Below are positions 22,602 through 29,494 of a stretch of 33,143 bases of DNA, piece after piece; the stretch's first letter is position 1; each line of letters opens with the position of its first letter. The position numbers and the translations under genes were made by a program. This DNA is from a virus. The notes under the pieces were generated by a model that saw only the letters and a program-made list of their open reading frames with translations, had not been told where the DNA came from and searched no databases. The stretch is taken from the IMG/VR virus record IMGVR_UViG_3300050821_010836, positions 1-33,143 of that record; one strand, 5' to 3'.

Positions 22602-23306
22602 TTATAAACTCAATGCATTAATTGTTGAACGATCAGACGTGCGTGATTTGAGTCTCTCCATTGCCTGCTCAGAGCGGTCCATATCACTTTGCGCAAGTTC
22701 AGGAGACTGTAGTGAATCACGATAAAATATTGCTCTCGCACGGTAACGCGTCACATCCTGAGTGAAATCACCAAGCCAAATACTTGTATCATTCGGCTGA
22801 CTCGGATAATAACCGTCGCGGAAATAATAATAGAGATGCAAATAGTAATAAGCATCAGATTGGGGATATATCTCGATGTTATTGCCGTATAAAGCCCACT
22901 GCCCAGGCAGACCAATAGAGTGATTGAAGTAACGATAAGTCTTCAGCTCATACATAGTCGTGACGTTAAATCCACGCGCCTGAGTCCATACCGTAAATCC
23001 TTGATTAGGGCCATATGGAGGCGGCGGAGGAGGCGGGGGTAAAGGTTCGCCGGGAGGGACCATTTGCTGATTGGGCGGAGATATGAGCGTTAACTGAAGC
23101 ATATTGATAAAATCTTCAGGCAGAGGAATTGTCTCCTGATATGGGTACATCAATATGAAAGTATCTTTTTGGTTGAAGAACATCTGAGATGTTTCCAACT
23201 CTTTGATGGCTGTCACAATCGCATTTTGCACTTGTGTGGAGAAGCTATCATCACGGAAAGTCTCAGATAAAATCTGGGAAGTCATCTGTCCGAATGTAAG
23301 TGCCAT
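22602..23306 (-). CDS. P22 gp4-like head-tail adaptor with polyproline run
   Basis: This is a 234-residue protein. The first 70 residues (FGQMTSQILSETFRDDSFST; AIVTAIKELETS; DTFILMYPYQETIPLPEDFI) and the later part (ALYGNNIEIYPQSDAYYYLH; YPSQPNDTSIWLGDFTQDVT; YRARAIFYRDSLQSPELAQS) fit the gp4-type adaptor that docks under the portal. Its place after the coat genes also agrees. The odd feature is eight consecutive prolines (P90-P97), encoded by mixed codons, inserted in a Pro/Gly-rich loop. Such a run would stall ribosomes without EF-P, so it may affect expression level. Confidence 0.7.
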   Translation of the reverse strand: MALTFGQMTSQILSETFRDDSFSTQVQNAIVTAIKELETSQMFFNQKDTFILMYPYQETIPLPEDFINMLQLTLISPPNQQMVPPGEPLPPPPPPPPYGPNQGFTVWTQARGFNVTTMYELKTYRYFNHSIGLPGQWALYGNNIEIYPQSDAYYYLHLYYYFRDGYYPSQPNDTSIWLGDFTQDVTRYRARAIFYRDSLQSPELAQSDMDRSEQAMERLKSRTSDRSTINALSL

Positions 23307-23321
23307 AATGTCTCCATGTTA

Positions 23322-23372
23322 CCGGGCCAGCGAGGGCTGGGGGAAGAAAGCGTCGGCTGACCCGGTTTTCTT
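23322..23372 (+). terminator. Three-way-junction-like hairpin with T-tract
   Basis: In the 72-bp gap between two head genes, an outer stem CCGGG (23322-23326)/CCCGG (23361-23365) encloses two hairpins: CCAGC-GAGG-GCTGG (23327-23340) and AGC-GTCG-GCT (23349-23358). TTTTCTT follows on the plus strand (23366-23372). Read on the plus strand it looks like a Rho-independent terminator, but the genes here are on the minus strand. It may stop antisense transcripts or act as a structured mRNA element in the head operon. Confidence 0.5.
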
Positions 23373-23378
23373 ATGCTA

Positions 23379-23888
23379 CTAGATCAGACCTGAGCAACGA
23401 TACTTGAAGTAGAAGAAGATCGTTCCAGAAGTCACTGCAGTCGCAGGAGCTGCGGTTACAGTCCATACGCCATTCCAGTATCCTGCATTTGTTCCAGGGG
23501 TTTGTTGGTCATTATTGTAATGATAACCAATTCCCACGGTTTGAACACCGCTTGTGAAGGCAGGCGTCACGTTGCTGAAGTTTTTGATTTGGGTACCTGC
23601 TCCCCCCATAGGAGCATTGAGAAGGAAGCGAGCTGTTTGACTTCCATCAGTCTGGTTATCCCCAAAATCGTATGTGCCAGTTGGTGTAGCATTGCTATCC
23701 AAAGGAGTGTGGTAAACCAGCACTTCCGTGACATCAACACCTGCAGGAGGCACCATGTTTGGAAAAACAATTGTATCACCGAGTACGAAACCGGCGCTAA
23801 AAGTGTAGTAAGCGGCAGCTACCATATCCTCACCTGGAACCCAAGGCGATTGAGGTTGAATAGGTGTCGCGGTATAAACAGTAGACAT
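23379..23888 (-). CDS. Putative head decoration or accessory virion protein
   Basis: This is a 169-residue beta-rich protein with low charge (DMVAAAYYTFSAGFVLGDTI; VDVTEVLVYHTPLDSN; TARFLLNAPMGG; VQTVGIGYHYNNDQQTPGTN; GTIFFYFKYRCSGLI). It follows directly after the major coat gene (18-bp gap), a position where decoration proteins are often encoded. No family is recognised. An alternative is a head-completion factor, but those are usually helical. Confidence 0.6.
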   Translation of the reverse strand: MSTVYTATPIQPQSPWVPGEDMVAAAYYTFSAGFVLGDTIVFPNMVPPAGVDVTEVLVYHTPLDSNATPTGTYDFGDNQTDGSQTARFLLNAPMGGAGTQIKNFSNVTPAFTSGVQTVGIGYHYNNDQQTPGTNAGYWNGVWTVTAAPATAVTSGTIFFYFKYRCSGLI

Positions 23889-23906
23889 CGTATAATTCTC
23901 CTATAA

Positions 23907-25034
23907 CTATTGGTTGACGTTGGTTTGTGCAACGTAAGTGGGAAGCACGATCACACCATGGTCAATGCCATTGAATTGGAGTTTTTTAATACCCCAGATA
24001 GCACTGATAGCGATACGTCTAACCTGTTGAATATCCTGGGTATCTTGACGAACAATGAAACCTGGAACGATTTCTTTACCATCATTAAATCCACGACCAA
24101 GAGCAATAGCAGCAGCATCACGTCCACAGAAAACTGCACGACGAACGTTTGGCAATACCAAGTTAGTAGAAGAAGAAACACCGCAAGGCAATTTGTCAGA
24201 ACGGAACACTTCAGTTTGGCCGTAAACAAAACTACGAGCAATTCCACCATCCGTTTTACCAGCCATTACCAAGTTGCCGTAAAGGTCACGGAATTGGATA
24301 GGAGCTGTGGTATCTTGGATGAGCTGGAAGTACTGCCACGTGTGAACATACAAGTGATATTTAATACCACTGCGCTCAGAGATCGGACGGATATACGGCT
24401 GAATCGTTTCTGCCATGCCTTCAAGTTGATCGATATAGCTAAGTTTCATCGTCGCAGTAGGATCAGCTTGAACTTGATCGTCAGTGGTATAACCATTTGG
24501 ATAGTAAATACGCTGAGCAGACGGAGCAAGAACTGGGTTCATACCTTGCAAGGATGTCTTAGGAATGTTGGATGTACCATAAGTGGTGCCATCATAAGTA
24601 AAGTAAGTGGGGTTGAATCCAGCCAGCTGGTTAAACACACTCACTGTACCGCGCACAGATAACCAGTCCATGGAGATCTTATAAGAATCTTCAGGCAAGT
24701 CATACAGAACACGTTGCTGAGCAATAGTTTGAACGTTAGGGATCGAAACTGGGTTACGCAGTTGATCAATCACCATTTGTTCAGTGAAATACAACGGAGA
24801 AGTTTCTTGACCATCAGCCGCTTGCATACCAACGAGACCAGGATTGGTCAGACGTTGTAAGAAGCTCATTGTGACGGTGTCACCCGCACCACGTTGTGGT
24901 TGTTCTTGTTTGGAAACGATACCAGCTTCAAGCATGGAGCTTAAAAGGCCGGAATCAGTAATAAAATCTTTGTAAATCCTGTTGGACCATAACTTGACAA
25001 CCTGTGTGTCAGTGGTCGCGTAGCCTAATGCCAT
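23907..25034 (-). CDS. Major capsid protein (N4-gp56/P22-coat-like)
   Basis: This is 375 residues from the ATG at 25034, where GAGGG lies six bases upstream; a TTG five codons earlier has no such site. The N-terminus (LGYATTDTQVVKLWSNRIYK) and the blocks QPQRGAGDTVTMSFLQRLTN, YLHVHTWQYFQLIQDT-like text (YHLYVHTWQYFQLIQ), LGRGFNDGKEIVPG and the C-terminal AISAIWGIKKLQFNG follow the N4-gp56-type coat family with an HK97 fold. It lies directly after the scaffold gene, as expected for a procapsid system. It has its own promoter and a structured 160-base leader, consistent with the very high expression needed for a coat protein. Confidence 0.85.
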   Translation of the reverse strand: MALGYATTDTQVVKLWSNRIYKDFITDSGLLSSMLEAGIVSKQEQPQRGAGDTVTMSFLQRLTNPGLVGMQAADGQETSPLYFTEQMVIDQLRNPVSIPNVQTIAQQRVLYDLPEDSYKISMDWLSVRGTVSVFNQLAGFNPTYFTYDGTTYGTSNIPKTSLQGMNPVLAPSAQRIYYPNGYTTDDQVQADPTATMKLSYIDQLEGMAETIQPYIRPISERSGIKYHLYVHTWQYFQLIQDTTAPIQFRDLYGNLVMAGKTDGGIARSFVYGQTEVFRSDKLPCGVSSSTNLVLPNVRRAVFCGRDAAAIALGRGFNDGKEIVPGFIVRQDTQDIQQVRRIAISAIWGIKKLQFNGIDHGVIVLPTYVAQTNVNQ

Positions 25035-25199
25035 AGTAAACCCTCGCAAATTGAATAAGACGTTGAAGTCGATTATTCCCAGACGATCGGTTTACCGTGG
25101 CGATTCACGAGAGCGTTACCGTGAGCTCACACGAGAAAAGTGGCGGTTTTACATGACGCCGCATGAAGGTGATAACGTTCACCTTGGGATGATGCTATA
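25035..25199 (-). promoter_or_regulatory. Structured 5' leader of the coat gene
   Basis: The leader contains two copies of TTACCGTG-N6-CACGAGA (plus-strand reading, 25092-25112 and 25116-25136), identical in both arms but different in the six-base centre, each able to fold as CGTG/CACG. Nearer the promoter is a 7-bp stem (25166-25172 with 25179-25185). Conservation of arms with variable centres points to selected hairpins or paired protein sites. They could stabilise the coat mRNA or allow coat or scaffold feedback. Confidence 0.55.
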
Positions 25200-25228
25200 A
25201 GTATAACTAAAGTAATCTGTAGTTGCAA
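25200..25228 (-). promoter_or_regulatory. Coat gene promoter
   Basis: On the minus strand, TTGCAA (25228-25223), exactly 17 bases, then TATACT (25205-25200). The -35 is part of a TATTGCAA box related to the ATTGCAAT motif. It lies between the scaffold and coat genes. Confidence 0.65.
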
Positions 25229-25243
25229 TAGGTTATTATCGCA

Positions 25244-26281
25244 CTAAACTTCATTCATTTGCTTTTGCAATATTGCCAGTTGCCTATGGAACTCAGTCTC
25301 ATTAACACCACGACCACCTTCATTCATCGTAAGGCGTTCAAAATCTCGGAGTGGAATTGCAGGACCATCGGGTTTTCCAAGTTTTGTTGATACTGCGGGC
25401 ACTTCACGAGTTGCATCAGCTGAAGCTCTTTGATTCTTGGCTAAAGTGGAAATAGATGCAGTTTTTGGGGCATTTTTAGCTGAATATCCAATGTTTTTAG
25501 ACATTTCGTAGATCATTTCAGGCACATTTCTGCCATTATTCAGCGCAAATTGAGCCATATTATACAGCTTTTCACGCACAAATCCTTCGGCCTGATTCTC
25601 GCTTATGCCTTGTAAAACAGCATTCTGTTGTTCTTTTTCCAACAAATAATCATAGGCTTTATCGAAATCAGGGACAGCTTTCGCAAATTCTTCTTGTTGC
25701 GTATTCACGGCGGTCGCAAACTGACTGAGCTCAGTGTTTTGCTTCATTATAGCTTCTTGCTGGGCAATCTGATTCTTTAGAGCATTGAGCTCACGCATAT
25801 AGAAAGCGTGGGCTTCTTGATCAACAGGGTCTATTTCCTCTTTAGGAGCCTGCTGAGGGGCATTGATCTTATTGACCGCTGCATTGTATAGCTGAAGCTC
25901 ATGTTGGGCCTTAATTCGCTCTTCTCGTTCGAGATTCAACTGCTCTTCAAGTGCTTTGCGTTTCTCAATCTCTTTATTGAGCCGTTTCTTGGGAATAGTT
26001 TTTGCTTCCGAATAATCGTCTTCTTCTACAGCGGGAGCTTGCACGCTTGTTTCAAGTTCAGCAAGGTTAGATGACTCTTCTTCTGGTTCATGAGTCTCAT
26101 CGGAGAGAGGAGGTTCGCTGACTTTGATATCGTCATTACTGCCTTCATTCTCACCGATTGCTATCGGATTCTCATTTTCCCATACTGCTTGGACGGCTTT
26201 AATGAAATCCTGCTCATTTACCGGACCTGGTTTGCTAAATAAATCACTGTGATTATCTGTCACTGGGGCACTTTCTGTCAT
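25244..26281 (-). CDS. Scaffolding protein
   Basis: This is a 345-residue, highly charged protein. The first 100 residues are acidic (NENPIAIGENEGSNDDIKVS; ETHEPEEESSNLAELETS). A long coiled coil spans about 98-210 (KKRLNKEIEKRKALEEQLNL; EREERIKAQHELQLYNAAV; ALKNQIAQQEAIMKQNTELS), and the C-terminal third is helical and more basic, ending AILQKQMNEV. Position between portal and coat and this composition are those of phage scaffolds, which nucleate coat assembly and leave or are recycled. The start overlaps the portal stop by four bases. Confidence 0.8.
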   Translation of the reverse strand: MTESAPVTDNHSDLFSKPGPVNEQDFIKAVQAVWENENPIAIGENEGSNDDIKVSEPPLSDETHEPEEESSNLAELETSVQAPAVEEDDYSEAKTIPKKRLNKEIEKRKALEEQLNLEREERIKAQHELQLYNAAVNKINAPQQAPKEEIDPVDQEAHAFYMRELNALKNQIAQQEAIMKQNTELSQFATAVNTQQEEFAKAVPDFDKAYDYLLEKEQQNAVLQGISENQAEGFVREKLYNMAQFALNNGRNVPEMIYEMSKNIGYSAKNAPKTASISTLAKNQRASADATREVPAVSTKLGKPDGPAIPLRDFERLTMNEGGRGVNETEFHRQLAILQKQMNEV

Positions 26282-28401
26282 ATAGCTCTCTCTGCTTTGT
26301 TAGACTCCCCTCTTCCCCTATTTGAATGTTCACGGTGCATGCGCATGGCATCCATGTCTAAGTTCCCCAACTCTTTGACACTCCGCACTTGATCATAATC
26401 AGCAGATGCGGCTTTCTTTTTCATATCGATTGCAGCTTCTGCGTCATAATTTTCTAATTCTTTTTGCTTTAGCATGGCTTCTATGGCTGATCTTGTGGCA
26501 TCAGCTTCTTGTTTAGCGGCCTGGGCTTGCTTGAGCCTTGCCTCGCTTTGCAAAAGATCCTGCGTTAGTGGATCTGGGCCAGTATCTTCTGGAGGCGCCA
26601 TCATTTGTTTGATCTTGCCCTTAACTTCACCATCAAGCGGTGCAAATTCCATAATAAGCGGCGTAATATCGATTGGATTTGCTTTATTGAGTAGAACCCC
26701 ACTAAGCTCCAATAGTTTCTCAAATACGCGTTGTTTCTCATCAGGAGTATATGGAAGCTCTTCGACTACGACTTCATATTGCGCAGCCAAGTTGTCTTCT
26801 AATAACGGAACGAATTGTTGTGAGCCTTCTTTGGTAACATGCTTAACCAGAATTCCTTCGCCATTTTCCATCAAAACTCTGAGACAATCCAAGAAGATAT
26901 AGCCTTCATTTAAAGTAAATTGTGTCAATGCATCGAAGTATGGGGCAAGCACCATTAAGCCCTGTCTGACCATCTGGCTATTAAGTTGTGCTGTCATCAG
27001 CTTAGAGTCTGATTGCCCCATAAATGCATCGGTCACCCCAACTACTTCCATCAGTGTCTGATTCGCGTATTGGATCATGCCGAGGATGCTATCTGGAATT
27101 GGAGGCGCTACTTTTGGCTGTACACGCCCTTGGGTAAGCGCACCATTCTCGAAGACCGTGACCTGGGCGGCCTTAACGTACGTGTCTAGGAAGCCTTCCA
27201 AGCTCTTCACAGCACCCACCTCGATGTTCACACCACCCTTTGGAATAGTAGCTAGGAAACCTTCAAAGTCTGATACAGCTTTATTGAGCAGGCGTTGTGG
27301 CTCTTTCATAGAGCGCACCAGGCCGTAATAACATTGACGGATTTCATCGTACTTTCCAGTCATACACTGAAGGCTGAAGCCATTCTGTGTGAAGTTCTCT
27401 GACTTTCTGATGACCTGATTCCCAACGATATCCGCGCGGTAGTATTTCCATTTCTTCTCAGAAACGTATTCCAACCGATTGTAGCCAAGCAAAGACATAG
27501 TTTTCTGGAACTGTTTCTTGTCTTCCTCGGGAATGGCTATAATGCTGTCCAATGACGGGTCGCATTTGTACTTATCCTTCATTAATTTAGCCATTTCAAC
27601 AACGTGTTGAGTATGAGGATCATTCGGATCGCCCTCAAATCCTTTCAGTGGATTCTCAAAGCGATAGAATGTTTCGGTATCACGCCATTGATAATGGTAG
27701 ATTACACCAAGCGATTTGACGATCATCACAGTGTCAAAGAAGTCTAAGAAACGCGCATCCACAGCCGAACCAAACTCAGCATCAGCTTCATCTTTTTCAT
27801 CTGGAGTTAGCCCAATCAGCCATTGGTGCAGCTTCTCTCGATCAACGATTTGGGCTCTACAAACCCAATTGGCGCCTTCGAGGCTGCGATTATCGAGATT
27901 CTGACTGCGAGTAGTGATGTCCCACATCATAAAGTAAGGAAATATACGCTCACAATACGCTTCACCATTGGGGTTATTCATATAATCGATATTGGTATCG
28001 ACCCATCCCATTCCGCATATCAGCATATCCCGCATAGCAAGAGACTTCTTATACTGGAATCTGGCAGTATCCTGAATCCATTTCACGCCATCATTGGCTA
28101 GATCGGAGAATCCCTGCTCTTCAGCGCTTTGAATGCGTGGAACGTATTTTAATTCAGATCTGTTTTGGATCTCAAACCCAGTAATCGCGTCAAGGATGGG
28201 CTGAATACGATTGATTGTACGAGTTGGCATATTATTTGCCATCTGCCTTTCGTAATCATTCTGAAGCCATTGAGATCCCTCATAAAGTCCGTAATTATCG
28301 CGGATTTCATTGGCTCTCCACCATGCGGTAACTAGTAGGTTATCTTGGATGCCTTGATGAGCTTCCGCGACGATATCATAGTCAGACTTCATTTTGCTCA
28401 T
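26278..28401 (-). CDS. Portal protein, P22 type
   Basis: This is a 707-residue protein, close to P22 gp1 (725). It starts with a helical region (DIVAEAHQGIQDNLLVTAWW) and NYGLYEGSQW; then come NRIQPILDAITGFEIQNRSE, MRDMLICGMGWVDTNIDY and GLVRSMKEPQRLLNKAVSDF, all usual blocks of this portal family. A charged helical C-terminal part (LLQSEARLKQAQAAKQEADA; ELENYDAEAAIDMKKKAASA) forms the barrel-like extension seen in P22-type portals. It forms the dodecameric channel for DNA packaging and exit. It is the first gene after the inverted moron, and its own promoter was not found. Confidence 0.9.
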   Translation of the reverse strand: MSKMKSDYDIVAEAHQGIQDNLLVTAWWRANEIRDNYGLYEGSQWLQNDYERQMANNMPTRTINRIQPILDAITGFEIQNRSELKYVPRIQSAEEQGFSDLANDGVKWIQDTARFQYKKSLAMRDMLICGMGWVDTNIDYMNNPNGEAYCERIFPYFMMWDITTRSQNLDNRSLEGANWVCRAQIVDREKLHQWLIGLTPDEKDEADAEFGSAVDARFLDFFDTVMIVKSLGVIYHYQWRDTETFYRFENPLKGFEGDPNDPHTQHVVEMAKLMKDKYKCDPSLDSIIAIPEEDKKQFQKTMSLLGYNRLEYVSEKKWKYYRADIVGNQVIRKSENFTQNGFSLQCMTGKYDEIRQCYYGLVRSMKEPQRLLNKAVSDFEGFLATIPKGGVNIEVGAVKSLEGFLDTYVKAAQVTVFENGALTQGRVQPKVAPPIPDSILGMIQYANQTLMEVVGVTDAFMGQSDSKLMTAQLNSQMVRQGLMVLAPYFDALTQFTLNEGYIFLDCLRVLMENGEGILVKHVTKEGSQQFVPLLEDNLAAQYEVVVEELPYTPDEKQRVFEKLLELSGVLLNKANPIDITPLIMEFAPLDGEVKGKIKQMMAPPEDTGPDPLTQDLLQSEARLKQAQAAKQEADATRSAIEAMLKQKELENYDAEAAIDMKKKAASADYDQVRSVKELGNLDMDAMRMHREHSNRGRGESNKAERAI

Positions 28402-28449
28402 TAAGCGGCCACATCAGTAGGTTTAGTTACAAATTCTACCTAATATTAC

Positions 28450-28478
28450 TTACAATTGCAACCACAAGTGACTATAAT
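28450..28478 (+). promoter_or_regulatory. Promoter of the inverted gene (moron), with an ATTGCAA box
   Basis: TTACAA (28450-28455), a 17-base spacer and a perfect TATAAT (28473-28478). ATTGCAA (28455-28461) lies 11 bases before the -10, the same geometry as the 14696-14724 promoter on the other strand. Confidence 0.65.
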
Positions 28479-28506
28479 TCAGCATAATAATAACTAGGAG
28501 TTATAT

Positions 28507-28881
28507 ATGAAACAGCATGTTAAGCGCTTTTGTGCGCTGCACAACAATATCCAAAAAGCGTGCCTCGTGGCGGATAATTCCAATGACATATTCCTGAATA
28601 TTGTTAGTGGTTTCAAAGACTTTTTGCGACATGCTGATGTATACCTTGAAGTGAAAGATATCTTTATAGAACAAATCATCTACATGCGTGATGATAGACG
28701 ACGTTATCGATCATGTAGCCTGTGCATTATGTGCGAGCCCAATTCACAAAAGACTTTAACAATGTCTGCTAAGCATTTGAGTTGTATACTTAAATCTGAG
28801 AATATTTCTCATGAGAAAGTAGAATGGGTCGCGCCCAACAAACTGCGTATTGTGCTGTTTGAGATAGCTAGTCTTAAGTAA
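28507..28881 (+). CDS. Moron-type gene: small basic cysteine-containing protein
   Basis: This is a 124-residue protein with a strong ribosome site (AGGAG, seven bases before the ATG) and its own promoter. It is basic, with six cysteines (C9, C19, C70, C73, C76, C93), including CxxCxxC at 70-76 after an arginine cluster (RDDRRRYRSC), so metal binding is possible. Helical (FLNIVSGFKDFLRHADVYLE) and strand-like (KVEWVAPNKLRIVLFEI) parts suggest a folded alpha/beta domain. It is the only gene on the plus strand inside the 25-kb virion block, between TerL-side genes and the portal, and is followed by a large hairpin. No family is recognised. As an independently expressed insertion it may act during early infection or lysogeny (exclusion, anti-defence or host modulation). 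Confidence 0.8.
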   Translation: MKQHVKRFCALHNNIQKACLVADNSNDIFLNIVSGFKDFLRHADVYLEVKDIFIEQIIYMRDDRRRYRSCSLCIMCEPNSQKTLTMSAKHLSCILKSENISHEKVEWVAPNKLRIVLFEIASLK

Positions 28882-28906
28882 TTAACTTGGTCAAATAACT
28901 TATTGC

Positions 28907-28978
28907 CAACAAATAGAGCTTAGCCTTTCAAGGCAGCGTATTTCAAGCATTTGCGAAAAGGCTAAGCTCTATTTGTTG
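28907..28978. terminator. 22-bp perfect inverted repeat, probable bidirectional terminator
   Basis: The arms at 28907-28928 and 28957-28978 are perfect inverted copies over 22 bp (outer CAACAAATAG, inner AGCCTTT) around a 28-base loop. It lies between the convergent ends of the inverted gene (28881) and the 29016 gene. A stem this long is unusual for a terminator and lacks a clean T-run, so an insertion footprint or recombination site is also possible. Confidence 0.65.
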
Positions 28979-29015
28979 CTAATTTCTCCTAGTACCCTTA
29001 GCCCTATTTTACTGA

Positions 29016-29291
29016 TTATCTATCAGGGCAATATACGAGTCTACATTCGTCGCTCATGCCATCTGGACCAACTAAGCCATAGAGTTGCATCATGAGGGAA
29101 TCAAAATACTCCATAGCTTTCTTTTCGGTCTTGAATGACTCGCTGACATAGCTCTCATTGGTGCCGAATATGATCTGCACAGCATGTTTCTTATCCTCTA
29201 GCTTCATGACATGCATGAACTTTATGTGCTCGACATTCACAAGTATGCCAGGTTGTTTGTCGGTCGCGCCTATAAGTATGAATTTAGCCAT
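29016..29291 (-). CDS. Small alpha/beta protein, unknown
   Basis: From the ATG at 29291 this is 91 residues; a start six codons earlier (29309) lies inside the upstream gene and is the alternative. The sequence alternates strands and helices: AKFILIGATD, PGILVNVEHIKFMHVMK, HAVQIIFGTNESYVSESF, KTEKKAMEYFDSLMMQLYGL. The pattern resembles small phage proteins of the 'sequence of strand-strand-strand-helix' type seen in flagellar-FlbD-like or KTSC-like folds, but I cannot assign one. It lies downstream of the terminase and is separated from the portal by the inverted gene. Confidence 0.6.
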   Translation of the reverse strand: MAKFILIGATDKQPGILVNVEHIKFMHVMKLEDKKHAVQIIFGTNESYVSESFKTEKKAMEYFDSLMMQLYGLVGPDGMSDECRLVYCPDR

Positions 29292-29293
29292 TA

Positions 29294-29494
29294 TTAATTT
29301 CCATTCCATGTTGGTTTATCATCTTCTTCGTCAATGTATTTCTCAAGCAAATCGACTAAATCGTTGGCTATGAGCGTTACACCCTGGTGTCCTTTCTGCT
29401 CTAGTTTGTAATCTTCGCCAGCAAACCCTTTGACAGTGTCAATCAGGTAATCTTGGACAATTTTTACCATCTCATCTTTGTGATAATTCATCAT
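29294..29494 (-). CDS. Small acidic helical protein, unknown
   Basis: This is a 66-residue protein (or 65; two adjacent ATGs at 29494 and 29491). GGAGA lies upstream. The body is helical and acidic (MVKIVQDYLIDTVKGFAGED; LIANDLVDLLEKYIDEEDD). The start overlaps the TerL stop (ATGA), so it is translationally coupled to terminase. A packaging or assembly accessory role is possible from position only. Confidence 0.6.
   Translation of the reverse strand: MMNYHKDEMVKIVQDYLIDTVKGFAGEDYKLEQKGHQGVTLIANDLVDLLEKYIDEEDDKPTWNGN

Noticed and set aside
23910-24662. 250-codon open frame on the plus strand opposite the coat gene
   Set aside because: It is the antisense of a strongly coding capsid gene, has no ribosome site and its translation is low-complexity Ser/Thr/Asn.
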